From Nostoc mirabile CHAB5784 (GTDB lineage: Bacteria > Cyanobacteriota > Cyanobacteriia > Cyanobacteriales > Nostocaceae), in assembly GCF_020829645.1 (NCBI RefSeq), contig NZ_JAIVFS010000002.1, positions 1 through 64,000 of the forward strand: DNA of 64,000 bases, in the 5' to 3' direction. Position numbers and translations under genes: made by a program. Below are positions 8,322 to 17,256 of this stretch, piece by piece. The stretch's first letter is position 1; each line of letters starts with the position of its first letter. The notes beneath the pieces were generated by a model, which saw nothing but the letters and a program-made list of their open reading frames with translations, was not told the origin of the DNA and ran no database searches.

Positions 8322-9224
8322 GTGTTTAAATCTCTTACCAAACTTGACTATCTGCTCAAAGAAACTTTTCTCGGTTTACTGCGGGGAGGTTGGATGAATT
8401 GGGCAGCTGTAAGTACTGTAACAGTGTTACTGTTTTTATTCGGCTTGAGTTTGCAAACCTCTTGGCAAGTCGAAAAACTCCTCTACCAGTTTGGTAGCCA
8501 GCTAGAAGTATCAGTTTATCTCGAACCGGATACGCAAGTCGAAACTATTGAGCCACTGATCGCAAAAATGCCAGAGGTAGCGGCGATACAAAGCATTACC
8601 AAAGAGCAAGCTTGGACTAAGTTAGTTAAGGAAATGAGAATTTCTAATATTGAGGGGGCTACGCAGCAGCTAGGTGAGAATCCTCTGGTTGATGAGATGA
8701 AGGTAAAAGCGCGTAATTCTCAAGTTGTACCAACTTTAGCAACACAGTTGGCTAAATTGCCGGGAGTTGAGACGGTGCAGTATGTGGATGAAGCAGTTAA
8801 ACGCATTGCCCAATTGCATCAAGGTCTGAACTGGATTACTTTAACAATTACAATTATTTTGACTTTAACAGCGATCGCAGTGACTACCACCACAATTCGG
8901 CTGATTGTCATGGCGCGACGCCAGGAAATTGAAATTATGCAACTAGTGGGAGCAACCAGAGCTTGGATTTACCTCCCATTTATTTTACAAGGAATTACCT
9001 TCGGTTTGGTTGGTGGTGCGATCGCTTGGAGTTTCATTTCAGTGATTCAACAGTTTCTCGGTAAGTTGCTAGCCAATCAACCTGAGTTTATTCAAGCTAT
9101 CACCAACGGGGTGCAACTCACTCCAGCCCAAATTTTACTCTTGCCCCTGATTCTCTTGAGTTTCGGTGCAGCTGTAGGATTAATGGGAAGCTTATTCGCT
9201 GTCCGACGTTTTGCCAAAGGTTAG
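8322..9224 (+). CDS. ftsX: Cell division protein FtsX (ABC transporter-like permease)
   Basis: FtsX forms an inner-membrane complex with the ATPase FtsE and controls peptidoglycan hydrolases at division. The 300-residue protein shows the family layout: a cytoplasmic N-terminus (MFKSLTKLDYLLKETFLGLL), a first membrane helix at about 25-45, an extracytoplasmic domain with VSVYLEPDTQ, and three C-terminal helices with ITLTITIILTLTAIAVTTTT and RQEIEIMQLVGATRAWIYLP. The start is GTG at 8322, with GAGGTGAT just upstream as ribosome site. A MITE has inserted between any upstream promoter and this site. ftsE is not in the window. Confidence 0.93.
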   Translation: MFKSLTKLDYLLKETFLGLLRGGWMNWAAVSTVTVLLFLFGLSLQTSWQVEKLLYQFGSQLEVSVYLEPDTQVETIEPLIAKMPEVAAIQSITKEQAWTKLVKEMRISNIEGATQQLGENPLVDEMKVKARNSQVVPTLATQLAKLPGVETVQYVDEAVKRIAQLHQGLNWITLTITIILTLTAIAVTTTTIRLIVMARRQEIEIMQLVGATRAWIYLPFILQGITFGLVGGAIAWSFISVIQQFLGKLLANQPEFIQAITNGVQLTPAQILLLPLILLSFGAAVGLMGSLFAVRRFAKG

Positions 9225-9281
9225 TCATTAATCATTGGCCATTGCAAAGGACAAATGACAAATGACTAATGACAAAACCTT

Positions 9282-10091
9282 ATGAAATCGCAATGGGAAT
9301 GTTTTCTGCAAAATCTCGGTGTATGGGAAGGTTCATTTACCAACTTTTCTCCCGAAGGTACACTTCTGAGCGAGACTCCTAGCCGTCTTTCTCTAGAAGG
9401 TTTGAACAATAACCAGACAGTGCTACTAACTCTGAGCCGTTCGGGAAGAGATGATGTAATCAGAGAATTTAGGTCTGTGGGAGGGGGTCTGTTATTGTTT
9501 GAAAATGGTTCATTTTCTGAGGGTTTAATTCAGCTAGGGCCATTTTCAGAATTCGGTGCAGAACTCGCTTTTGTTCATGGAAATCACCGCTTACGTCTGG
9601 TGCAACTGTTTGATAAGACTGGTAATCTAAGTAGACTAGTTCTAATTCGAGAACATCTAGCCACAACCCCAGCAGTAGAACGTCCACCTTTGCAGATAAA
9701 TGATTTGTTGGGACAATGGCAAGGCCAAGCAGTAACAATATATCGAGATTTGCGTTCGCCTGATATTTACTCTACAACTTTGAAAATACAACTTGATGAT
9801 ACTGGGCGATTAATTCAAACTACCTCTTTTGGCGATCGTACAATTACCTCAACTGCTACCATTAAAGGTTCCATCGTTCTCTTTGACCAAGATCCCCAAA
9901 AGCAAGTACAAGTATTATTGTTACCTGATGGCGCTTCTGCAACTTCTTCTCTAAAGGTGCAATTACGTCAACCCTTATTCTTGGAAGCGGGTTGGTTAAT
10001 CCAGTCAAATCTGCGCCAGAGGATGATTCGCAGGTATAACGATAAAGGCGAATGGGTTAATCTAACATTAGTTACTGAAGAAAGGGTATAA
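9282..10091 (+). CDS. DUF3598 family protein
   Basis: This 269-residue protein matches the cyanobacterial/plastid DUF3598 family, whose two halves are predicted lipocalin-like barrels. Visible family features are MKSQWECFLQNLGVWEGSFT at the N-terminus, the LEGLNNNQTV segment, and a second half starting about residue 138 (DLLGQWQGQAVTIYRDLRSP). No function is established; relatives of the fold include phycobilin lyases, but that link is speculative. It follows ftsX on the same strand after 57 bp containing an ATGAC-type heptamer repeat, so cotranscription is possible. Confidence 0.8.
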   Translation: MKSQWECFLQNLGVWEGSFTNFSPEGTLLSETPSRLSLEGLNNNQTVLLTLSRSGRDDVIREFRSVGGGLLLFENGSFSEGLIQLGPFSEFGAELAFVHGNHRLRLVQLFDKTGNLSRLVLIREHLATTPAVERPPLQINDLLGQWQGQAVTIYRDLRSPDIYSTTLKIQLDDTGRLIQTTSFGDRTITSTATIKGSIVLFDQDPQKQVQVLLLPDGASATSSLKVQLRQPLFLEAGWLIQSNLRQRMIRRYNDKGEWVNLTLVTEERV

Positions 10092-10243
10092 GAGACTTGT
10101 CGGGAAATAACGATAAAGATATCTGAAAGTACTGCTAAACATAGCTTACAGCCATTTTAATTAAAATTTCCCAAAACGCTAGCTGCATAAGATTTCAAAG
10201 ATTTCTAGTCTTATTTCCCGACAACTCTAAGGAATTTGAGAGT

Positions 10244-10303
10244 GCGAGAGCATTTGCTTGTTGAGCGAGAGCATTTGCTTGTTGAGCGAGAGCATTTGCT
10301 TGT
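10244..10303. repeat. 21-bp tandem repeat, three units
   Basis: GCGAGAGCATTTGCTTGTTG plus A is repeated from 10244, 10265 and 10286 (the last slightly short). On the minus strand the units read QANALAQ in frame with the transposase-like stretch next to it. This looks like debris within a decayed gene. Confidence 0.75.
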
Positions 10304-10419
10304 TTGGAAGTAGGTACGGTACTCTCTCTTTTTTCCAACGTCATCAACAATTGGTCTGACAAGCTTAATTTACCTGGTCGGGAAAGTTTTTTGTTTTGTT
10401 GCCTTTTGCGGTAGGGCGA

Positions 10420-10990
10420 TGCCTCAGACTCTCCAGGGTCTAATCCAATACGCTTGGGTTAACTCAGAACTTGCACCAGTCCCACGACCGCCTCAGAATG
10501 AATTCTGAGGCTTATAGCTAAAGTCTATCTATTGAAGACTAAGTAAGGGTTTTAGTCCACTTGAGTGGACTTGGGCTATTAGCCTGGGAATTTATTCTCA
10601 GGCGGGATAGGCAGGTGCAAGATATAACTTAAGGCTAAAAACTTTTGGCAAAGTCAAGTTTTTTAACGTAGACGCTGCATCGGCTTGCCGCAGGCTACCA
10701 CAGAGGCGCAGAGAAGCCAGTGCGCCCTTGCGGTTAAGAGACTTGAAGCAACTGGCGCGGCACTGAGAGAAGAAATAAATGCTTAACTGAACTGTATTGG
10801 GGTCTAATCTTACCTTATCTCGAAGGCGTTCAACAATCTCACGGCTTGCAACTTGTCGAACTTCCAGCCAAGAAGCAGTTTGAACTTCAGAGGTTTTAGG
10901 AACGGGAGGATCGATATCGGTAAGCTCACAATATACCGCTTCGGGAATGGTGACCGGAACCGACTCATGATACAGAGCAAGTAAATTTAT
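10420..10990 (-). pseudogene. DUF3368 PIN-domain toxin remnant split by a MITE
   Basis: Reading the minus strand from 10990 gives INLLALYHESVPVTIPEAVY, CELTDIDPPVP, WLEVRQVASREIVERL and RDKVRLDP. A 354-bp element then interrupts, and the frame resumes after it as LDPGESEA (10420-10445). This matches the middle of DUF3368 PIN toxins. Both ends are missing: a stop lies just before 10990, and after GESEA the sequence changes to KRQQNKKLSRPGKLSLSDQL (10331-10419), which resembles the N-terminal region of an IS-type DDE transposase. The catalytic N-terminal aspartate of the PIN fold is absent. No antitoxin gene is visible. The locus is dead. Confidence 0.7.
10446..10799. mobile_element. CAATAC-family element (354 bp) carrying a cloverleaf repeat
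   Basis: The left end is CAATACGCTTGGGTTAA and the right end is TTAACTGAACTGTATTG. The 10-mer GGGTCTAATC occurs immediately outside both ends (10436-10445 and 10800-10809), a perfect target duplication. Instead of the usual AGGTTGGGT dyad, the cargo is a 120-bp multi-stem repeat (10488-10610) plus a GCCAGTGCGCCCTTGCGG-type repeat (10683-10745). It interrupts a PIN toxin remnant. Confidence 0.85.
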
Positions 10991-11109
10991 TTATGGAGAA
11001 GGAAAAAATATGTATGTAGTGACGCACAGCGCGTTCGCCTTTGGCGTCTCGTAGAGAGAAATACGAAGTCATGCGTTGTTATGTAGCTTGACGCACGGAC
11101 TTGCAATGC

Positions 11110-12066
11110 TCATGCAGGCTTTACAGTTATCCGAAATGCACCGACGTTATCTGAGTACCAAATAAGTGGAATTGATTCTTGAGGTATTTTGTAAAGACCA
11201 CTACCATTGCTAGCTAGCTTATCAGAAGCTTTGACTAGAGCGGCAAAATACTCTTTTGAAGCATCAACTTCCGAAAGTGGAGATATGATTGCATCATTAA
11301 TAATAAATGTCAACCATCCGTCTCTTACCGCAGTTAATGTTGACTGGTTAAGCTTTGTAACAGCTTCTAAATCATTCAGTTTTAAACCGGACTCATTTAA
11401 AACTTTAACTGGATCTTTTGTTGCTAGAGATTGATCAGGTTTTTTTGATTTTGTCCCTGGAAGCACTACTGCCAACAACATACCCCAGTTCAAGTCGTTG
11501 CGAAGTTTACACTGATCAAGACGGAATGGACTTTGAATATCTTCTCCATCTGGGCCAGTCCAATTTCGACGAAAGACTTTATCGTTCTTAAGTCGCTTTT
11601 CGACTGGTGGAGATCCATAGCGTTGCTTATCTTCGCTAGGAACTTTTCCACTATCCATATTTTGAACTATGAAATACCTTACTTGGTCTATAAAATTAAC
11701 AATTTGATCTGATGCAAGATGGACACGTCCTTCGGATTCTAAAAGCACCTTTTCACCTTTCTCTAGATAAATTCCTGAATTTTGTAATCCAGCGGTTGCA
11801 TCGATTGTCACATGACCACCTAAAGTGCTGTTATTTACGAATAATGGATCTCGTTCTTTGGCAATGCCAGCAATGAATGCAATAACGATAAGTGTTAATA
11901 AGAAAAGAGTTGTGATAATGAAAACTCTTTCTCTTTGTCTTGGATCTGCATTCCTGAAAAATATGAAGGCAACAAACGTAAAAACGAGTGCAATCAGCGC
12001 AAGTATCCCAAAAGGATTTCCTGATTTTTCGATAATTACGGGAATATTTTGTATAAGGCTATCCAC
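11110..12066 (-). CDS. Membrane-anchored protein with C-terminal beta-sandwich-like domain, unknown
   Basis: The protein has 318 residues. Two hydrophobic helices (about 20-37, GILALIALVFTFVAFIFF, and 48-68, FIITTLFLLTLIVIAFIAG) are followed by a roughly 240-residue soluble part. The soluble part has features reminiscent of galactose-binding PA-IL-like lectin folds: a region with GEKVLLESEGRV and a C-terminal strand pair ending WYSDNVGAFRITV. That resemblance is tentative. No catalytic motif is seen. Neighbours (a dead toxin locus and aat) give no functional clue. The C-terminal domain would be extracytoplasmic or cytoplasmic depending on topology, which I cannot decide. Confidence 0.6.
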   Translation of the reverse strand: MDSLIQNIPVIIEKSGNPFGILALIALVFTFVAFIFFRNADPRQRERVFIITTLFLLTLIVIAFIAGIAKERDPLFVNNSTLGGHVTIDATAGLQNSGIYLEKGEKVLLESEGRVHLASDQIVNFIDQVRYFIVQNMDSGKVPSEDKQRYGSPPVEKRLKNDKVFRRNWTGPDGEDIQSPFRLDQCKLRNDLNWGMLLAVVLPGTKSKKPDQSLATKDPVKVLNESGLKLNDLEAVTKLNQSTLTAVRDGWLTFIINDAIISPLSEVDASKEYFAALVKASDKLASNGSGLYKIPQESIPLIWYSDNVGAFRITVKPA

Positions 12067-12112
12067 ATTACCTCTCTACATAGACTATTGGAATGTTTTT
12101 CCTACTACACAT

Positions 12113-12688
12113 TTATATCAAAGAACAAGGACGTTCCAACGCTTGCTTAAGTAGCATTTGATATTCTTCATCCTCAACCCGATAAGCCCCAAACCTCTGC
12201 AAATGTGGATTCATCATTTGGGCATCAAAAAACACAAATTTCCTCTGGCGCAATCTTTCCACCAACTTTACCATCGCTACCTTCGAGCCTTCAGGAATCT
12301 GGTAAAACATCGACTCGCCAATAAAAGCCCCACCAATAACAATCCCTAAAATTCCCCCAGCTAATTCGTCACCCTGCCAAGTTTCAAAACTAAAAGCATA
12401 ACCACTTTGGTAAAGTAGCCAATAAATCTTTTGTAATTCCGGTGAAATCCAAGTTGTTTCGCGGTTAGCACACCCAGCCACCACAGCTTGAAAGTCCCGA
12501 TTAATAGCCACACTAAAACGCTCTTGATTCAAGACACGCTGCAAAGACTTAGGGTAGCGAAACCGTTCATCCAAAGGAATAAAAGTCCGATCGCAACTTC
12601 CGTACCAACTCAGGCGATCGCTATCATCAGCCATGAGAAAATAGCCTTGTGCATAACCCTCAACAATAGCCGCGATATCATATTGCAT
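12113..12688 (-). CDS. aat: Leucyl/phenylalanyl-tRNA-protein transferase
   Basis: Aat attaches Leu or Phe to the N-terminus of proteins, marking them for ClpS/ClpAP degradation by the N-end rule. Family motifs are clear: [15 protein letters not shown] at the N-terminus, [36 protein letters not shown], and [16 protein letters not shown] near the C-terminus. I choose the ATG at 12688 because family members begin just before [10 protein letters not shown]. An upstream in-frame ATG (12736) would add 16 residues ([11 protein letters not shown] and onward) with no family match. Length from 12688 is 191 residues. Confidence 0.92.
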   Translation of the reverse strand: MQYDIAAIVEGYAQGYFLMADDSDRLSWYGSCDRTFIPLDERFRYPKSLQRVLNQERFSVAINRDFQAVVAGCANRETTWISPELQKIYWLLYQSGYAFSFETWQGDELAGGILGIVIGGAFIGESMFYQIPEGSKVAMVKLVERLRQRKFVFFDAQMMNPHLQRFGAYRVEDEEYQMLLKQALERPCSLI

Positions 12689-12795
12689 AAATAAATATAA
12701 AAAAACACTCTTAGAAACGCAATTCGATCCTATCAATCATCCTCAGCGTTCCTCTGCGTTTCCCTTTGCGTCCCTCTGCGTTTAAAATAAAAAAA

Positions 12796-13125
12796 ATGAC
12801 TCAACCAATTCCACCCATTACCCTACCACCGCCTGAAAACCCTCTGCTCGAAGGTGAATGGTTACGAGAACGCTTACAACGGTGGCTAGATACAGAATTT
12901 ATCCCCGAAGCAGTCAACCAAAACATTGCCCAACGAGCCGCACAGATTTTTGTGCGTCAACGGATGGAAGGAGAAAACGACCTTGGTTCTCTGGTAATTG
13001 CCATTGTCACAGAGATGCAGTCGTATGATTTTTCCAATAGCTTCTACGGAGAGTTTGCGATCGCTAACGCCGTCAGCGATCTACTCTTAGAAAGTCTAGG
13101 AATTGATAAGTGTTGTGGTCAATAA
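12796..13125 (+). CDS. Conserved cyanobacterial protein, unknown function
   Basis: The 109-residue protein starts at ATG 12796 after an A-rich leader; an in-frame TTG at 12766 lies in repeat-like CTCTGCGTTT sequence and is unlikely. It is soluble and rich in acidic and aromatic helices (GEWLRERLQRWLDTEFIPEA, QRAAQIFVRQRMEGENDLGS), with a proline-rich N-terminus (PIPPITLPPPENP). I recall similar short proteins in Nostocales but no function. It is divergent from aat with about 107 bp between starts. Confidence 0.7.
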   Translation: MTQPIPPITLPPPENPLLEGEWLRERLQRWLDTEFIPEAVNQNIAQRAAQIFVRQRMEGENDLGSLVIAIVTEMQSYDFSNSFYGEFAIANAVSDLLLESLGIDKCCGQ

Positions 13126-13127
13126 TA

Positions 13128-13200
13128 TTTTGTCATTTGTCATTTGTCCTTTGTCATTTGTTCTTTACCAATGACTAATGACTAATGACTAATGACTCTT
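13128..13200. repeat. Heptanucleotide STRR cluster
   Basis: Runs of the heptamers TGTCATT and ATGACTA (for example AATGACTAATGACTAATGAC) form a short inverted-repeat arrangement between converging genes. The same heptamers occur at 9230-9275, 21970-22030, 35421-35465, 44830-44860, 50962-50993 and 51785-51815. Confidence 0.75.
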
Positions 13201-13202
13201 AA

Positions 13203-13505
13203 CTACCAACTAGACTTAACAACTCCAGGCAATAGACCTTCATGCGCCCATTCTCTCAGCACGTTCCGAGACAACCCAAAATCGCGGTAAACACCTCTAG
13301 AACGACCAGTCAACCAGCAACGATTGCGGTGGCGGGTGGGCGCACTATTCCGGGGTAGCTGTTGAATCTTCCGGTGGACTTCCAACTTATCTAGGGGAGA
13401 TGCTGCACTTTTGAACTCTTCCAGAAGAGCTTCCCGCTTGTCAGCATACTTTTCTATCAACCTGGTGCGCTTTTTCTCGCGCTCAATCAAGCTCTTTTTT
13501 GCCAT
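13203..13505 (-). CDS. rpsN: 30S ribosomal protein S14
   Basis: S14 binds the 16S rRNA 3' major domain in the small-subunit head. The 100-residue protein is the long, zinc-free bacterial/plastid form. Its C-terminal signature reads [20 protein letters not shown] followed by [17 protein letters not shown], without the CxxC pairs of the zinc form. The N-terminus ([20 protein letters not shown]) is typical. It is the last gene of a minus-strand run (serS, rseP, nth, rpsN). Confidence 0.97.
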   Translation of the reverse strand: MAKKSLIEREKKRTRLIEKYADKREALLEEFKSAASPLDKLEVHRKIQQLPRNSAPTRHRNRCWLTGRSRGVYRDFGLSRNVLREWAHEGLLPGVVKSSW

Positions 13506-13581
13506 ATATTCTCTAACTTATTTAAAGACACCGTTTTCCATTCTACAGTCTCTCCATCAATTCTGGGGTTACTTGTGTCCC

Positions 13582-14253
13582 TTACCTTACAACCACTGGC
13601 TTATTAGCAGCAGGACATAAATCGGCAAGTTCACAAGCAATGCAAACGGGAGAGCGTGCTTTACAAATAGCACGACCGTGATAAATCAGGCGAATTGACC
13701 AATTTTCCCAATCAGGCTGTGGCAATAAACCCATTAAATCTTGCTCAATCCGAACGGGGTCTTTTGCTTGGGTTAAACCCAAACGTTCACTGAGGCGCTT
13801 GACGTGAGTATCTACCGTCACCCCAACATTAATGCCATAACCATGACCCAAGACTACATTTGCTGTCTTCCGCGCCACACCTGGAAGCTTTAATAATTGC
13901 TCCATTTGGTTTGGCACAACAGAGTCAAATTCGCTAACAATCATTCGACAGGCGGCTTGAATGTTCTTGGCTTTATTGCGATAAAACCCTGTTGAACGCA
14001 CCAAGTTTTCTAATTCTACCAAGTCAGCGATCGCTAAACTCTCAGCATCAGGAAACCGATCAAATAAAGCTGGTGTCACCTTATTCACCCGCTCATCAGT
14101 ACACTGAGCAGAGAGAATCGTTGCCACCAACAATTGTACTGGCGTTGAGTAGTTCAAAGAGCAAGTAGCATCTGGATAAAGACGCTTCAGCCGAGCTAAA
14201 ATTTCTATCGCCCGTTGCTTTAAAGGTAAAAGTTTCTTTTCCCTATTCCCCAC
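13582..14253 (-). CDS. nth: Endonuclease III
   Basis: This bifunctional DNA glycosylase/AP lyase removes oxidised pyrimidines in base excision repair. The helix-hairpin-helix LPGVARKTANVV carries the catalytic lysine, TVDTHVKRLSERL the catalytic aspartate, and the C-terminus has the 4Fe-4S loop with spacing C-x6-C-x2-C-x5-C (CKARSPVCIACELADLC). Length (223) is normal. It begins 23 bp after rseP ends, so the two are likely cotranscribed. Confidence 0.97.
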   Translation of the reverse strand: MGNREKKLLPLKQRAIEILARLKRLYPDATCSLNYSTPVQLLVATILSAQCTDERVNKVTPALFDRFPDAESLAIADLVELENLVRSTGFYRNKAKNIQAACRMIVSEFDSVVPNQMEQLLKLPGVARKTANVVLGHGYGINVGVTVDTHVKRLSERLGLTQAKDPVRIEQDLMGLLPQPDWENWSIRLIYHGRAICKARSPVCIACELADLCPAANKPVVVR

Positions 14254-14276
14254 TCCCTACTCCCCACTCTTTATTT

Positions 14277-15377
14277 TCACTGAAATAATTTTTGTACCCA
14301 CTCTAATTGGCTAGTTAATTGAGTGGTTTCTTTGACTATCAGAAAAATTCCTAACCCTAAGAGTAACACCAAACCGGTTTGCATTACACCTTCTTGAATC
14401 CGCGCAGGTACAGGCTTACCGCGTAAACCTTCAATCAGCAAAAAGGCGAGTTGTCCGCCATCCAAAGCTGGTAAAGGCAAAATATTGATAATAGCCAAGT
14501 TAATGCTGATAATTGCCGCAAAAGACAACAAATTTACGGTATTGTCCTCAGCTAACTTTGCACCGATTTTGACAATATTAACTGGCCCAGAAACTTGTCC
14601 AGCAGTTTGTTGAAAGTTGGTAATCAACTGACCAAAACCACTGAGTGTACCAACAAATAATTGTTGAAACCTGTTAGCAGCAATGCCAAAAATTTCAAAA
14701 GGACTATTAGGACGGCGATAAACTGCTGTAGCATTTGGACTAAGTGCCACACCAACTACACCTTTGCCATCGGCTCCCAGTTTTGGCGTTAATTTCAGGG
14801 ATTGTTGTTGGTTGTCACGCAGAATTTTCAGTTCGATTTGCTGATTGGGATGAGTTTGAATTTCTTTTGTCAGCAAAGGAGTTGACTTATCAGAAGCCGG
14901 GAGTTCTTGACCGTTAACAGCCAGAATAATATCTCCTTCCCGAATTCCTGCTTGATAGGCAACAGATTCTTGATTAATAGGCTGTACGGTGACACCAGCT
15001 TTATAGTTTAATTCTTTGGGAATGCCGACGATACCCAATTGCAGAACCAACACTAAATAGGCAAATATTAAATTTGCGATCACTCCAGCGCTGATGACGA
15101 TCGCCCTGTCTAAAACTGGACGGTTACGCAGCAGATTCGGGTCATTGGGTGGAATATCGCTATCGGGGTCATCATCGGGAAAGCCCACAAAGCCGCCCAA
15201 GGGAAAGGCGCGGACAGCATATTCGGTTTGTGAACCTTGGTACTTTAACAGAACTGGGCCAAAACCCAAAGAAAAGCGGTTAACGAGAATGCCTTGAGAA
15301 CGTGCTGCAACAAAATGTCCCAACTCGTGTACCAAGATTAAAATAGCCAAAACTGCGATCGCTGCTAAAACTGACAT
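14277..15377 (-). CDS. rseP: RseP-type site-2 membrane metalloprotease
   Basis: This zinc intramembrane protease cleaves transmembrane regulators such as anti-sigma factors. The HELGHF zinc motif is at residues 17-22 in the first membrane helix, and the third zinc ligand is in the NILPLPALDGGQL segment near residue 300. A PDZ domain (about 125-200, including GIREGDIILAVNGQELPA) lies between, and the last helix is at the C-terminus. Length (366) fits the cyanobacterial form. The start codon lies inside a 59-bp segment duplicated 338 bp upstream. Confidence 0.95.
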   Translation of the reverse strand: MSVLAAIAVLAILILVHELGHFVAARSQGILVNRFSLGFGPVLLKYQGSQTEYAVRAFPLGGFVGFPDDDPDSDIPPNDPNLLRNRPVLDRAIVISAGVIANLIFAYLVLVLQLGIVGIPKELNYKAGVTVQPINQESVAYQAGIREGDIILAVNGQELPASDKSTPLLTKEIQTHPNQQIELKILRDNQQQSLKLTPKLGADGKGVVGVALSPNATAVYRRPNSPFEIFGIAANRFQQLFVGTLSGFGQLITNFQQTAGQVSGPVNIVKIGAKLAEDNTVNLLSFAAIISINLAIINILPLPALDGGQLAFLLIEGLRGKPVPARIQEGVMQTGLVLLLGLGIFLIVKETTQLTSQLEWVQKLFQ

Positions 15378-15431
15378 AGAGCAAATTAGTGAAAATATTA
15401 AGCTATAGTTATCTCCATTCTAATTGGGCAT
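15373..15431. repeat. 59-bp direct repeat, copy 1 (includes rseP start codon)
   Basis: GACATAGAG, then YAAATTAGTGAARATATTAA and a shared tail, recur at 15711-15769 with two mismatches. Copy 1 spans the rseP ATG (15375-15377 on the complement) and its leader, so copy 2 carries a detached duplicate of the rseP leader. Confidence 0.85.
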
Positions 15432-15584
15432 AGGGCATAGGGCATGGAGCACTTGTACTGAGCGACTTGTGCCGAGCGACTTGTACTGAGCGTAGTCGAA
15501 GTAAGCCGAGGTAAGTCGAAGTATTGGGCATGGGGCATTAGTCATAGTTCGATTTTTCGTATCTGGTTCTAACATCTAAAGCTA

Positions 15585-15700
15585 GTAGTGGCGTGACGAG
15601 GCTAAATTGTTGCAAAAAAAATTGTAGGTTGGGTGGAGGCTAAGCCATTGCCAACATCCTGATATGTGTTGGGTTGCGCTCCGCTCCACCCAACCTACAT
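15585..15700. repeat. Second-type AGGTTGGGT dyad copy with AGTAGTGGCGTGACGAGGC end
   Basis: The left end resembles the arms of the 72-bp palindrome at 403-474 (both continue into GGCTAAA, then TTGCAA). It is followed by the GTAGGTTGGGTGGAGGC ... CCACCCAACCTAC dyad. No matching right end is visible. It lies between the two 59-bp direct repeats upstream of rseP. Confidence 0.65.
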
Positions 15701-15710
15701 CTAATGCATT

Positions 15711-15769
15711 GACATAGAGTAAATTAGTGAAGATATTAAGCTATAGTTATCTCCATTCTAATTGGGCAT
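15711..15769. repeat. 59-bp direct repeat, copy 2
   Basis: Copy of 15373-15431, including the GACAT that forms the rseP start in copy 1. It ends in the heptamer-like ATTGGGCAT run, as does copy 1. Confidence 0.85.
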
Positions 15770-15810
15770 TGGGCATTGGTAAAAGACAAGGACTAATGAC
15801 TAATGACAAA

Positions 15811-17091
15811 TTACAAAACTCCACGCCCAAAATAAGGTTGCAATACTTCTGGTATCCTCACTGTCCCATCCGGTTGTTGATAATTCTCCAAAATTGCTGC
15901 CATAGTCCGTCCCACAGCCAAACCCGAACCATTGAGGGTATGTACGAACTGGGTACCTTTCTTCCCCGCCTCTTTGAAGCGAATATCAGCCCGTCGCGCC
16001 TGGAAATCTATAGTATTGGAACAGCTAGAAATTTCGCGGTATTTGCCAGAAGAAGGCAACCAAACCTCTAAATCATAAGTTTTGGTAGAGGCAAATCCCA
16101 AATCTCCAGTACTTAAATTTACTACTCGGTAAGGCAACTTCAACGCTTGTAAAATTGCTTCTGCATTCCCTACCAATTTCTCCAATTCATCAAAAGACGT
16201 ACCGGGTTCGACAAACTTCACCATTTCCACCTTGTTGAACTGATGGAGGCGAATTAATCCGCGCATATCGCGCCCATAGCTACCAGCTTCCCGGCGAAAA
16301 CAGGGAGTAAAAGCACAGTGGTAGATAGGCAAGTTTTCAGCAGCGAGAATTTCACCCCGATAAAGATTGGTAACTGGAACTTCCGCCGTAGGAATCAGCC
16401 ACAAGTCATCATCAGCGCATTTAAAGCTTTCTTCAGCAAACTTAGGCAACTGACCGGTCGCTGTCAAAGACTCGGTATTAACTAACAGAGGCGGACTGAC
16501 TTCCACATAACCAGCTTGAGTATGGAGAGACAGCATAAATTGAATTAATGCCCTCTCTAATGCCGCACCAGCGCCTATCAAAGTCACAAAGCGACTTTGG
16601 GCAACTTTCACAGCTCGTTCAACATTGAGAATACCTAGCTTTTCGCCAATTTCCCAGTGAGGGAGAATATTCGGATTTTGGGGAATGTACTCATCACCCC
16701 AACGCCGCACTTCTACGTTATCTTCCTCATTTTTACCAAGGGGTGTAGAGTCGCTTGGTAAGTTGGGAAGTGCCAACACAAGTTGGGCAATTTCAGCTTT
16801 GAGTTCTTTTTCTTGGGGTTCCAGTTCGCTCAACGTAGCTTTGACAGAGTTACCTTCATCCCGCAAAGCCTGAATTTCTGGGTCTTGAGGATTTATCCCA
16901 GATTTAATCTTTTGCCCGACAATTTTACCAATTTCGTTGCTACGAGCTTGAAGTTGACTGCGCGTTCCCTCAAGTTCCCGTTGTTGCCGATCTAACTGTA
17001 ATATCGGTTCAATGTCGTATTTACCACTACGACTATTCAATCGTTCTTGAACTAATTGCGGATTTTCCCGTATTTGCTTGATATCCAGCAC
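15811..17091 (-). CDS. serS: Seryl-tRNA synthetase
   Basis: Class II synthetase that charges tRNA-Ser. The N-terminal coiled-coil arm that grips the long variable arm of tRNA-Ser occupies about residues 30-105 ([20 protein letters not shown]). Catalytic motif 2 is [20 protein letters not shown] and motif 3 is [19 protein letters not shown]. Length (426) is normal. The minus-strand gene precedes rseP, separated by a 433-bp repeat-filled gap, so the two probably have separate promoters. Confidence 0.98.
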   Translation of the reverse strand: MLDIKQIRENPQLVQERLNSRSGKYDIEPILQLDRQQRELEGTRSQLQARSNEIGKIVGQKIKSGINPQDPEIQALRDEGNSVKATLSELEPQEKELKAEIAQLVLALPNLPSDSTPLGKNEEDNVEVRRWGDEYIPQNPNILPHWEIGEKLGILNVERAVKVAQSRFVTLIGAGAALERALIQFMLSLHTQAGYVEVSPPLLVNTESLTATGQLPKFAEESFKCADDDLWLIPTAEVPVTNLYRGEILAAENLPIYHCAFTPCFRREAGSYGRDMRGLIRLHQFNKVEMVKFVEPGTSFDELEKLVGNAEAILQALKLPYRVVNLSTGDLGFASTKTYDLEVWLPSSGKYREISSCSNTIDFQARRADIRFKEAGKKGTQFVHTLNGSGLAVGRTMAAILENYQQPDGTVRIPEVLQPYFGRGVL

Positions 17092-17256
17092 AGATTTTTC
17101 TCAGTTTTTAGCCTATTCTCTACCTGCCAACACATCAGCATATACTGATTTTGGCTTGCCATGACCAGAAAAGCAAACATAAAAATTTTGCCCTGCCAAT
17201 CTTGCTACGGCTAGAAAAATTTAAAATCCAAAATTTGGTATTACTCCTCTGATTTT

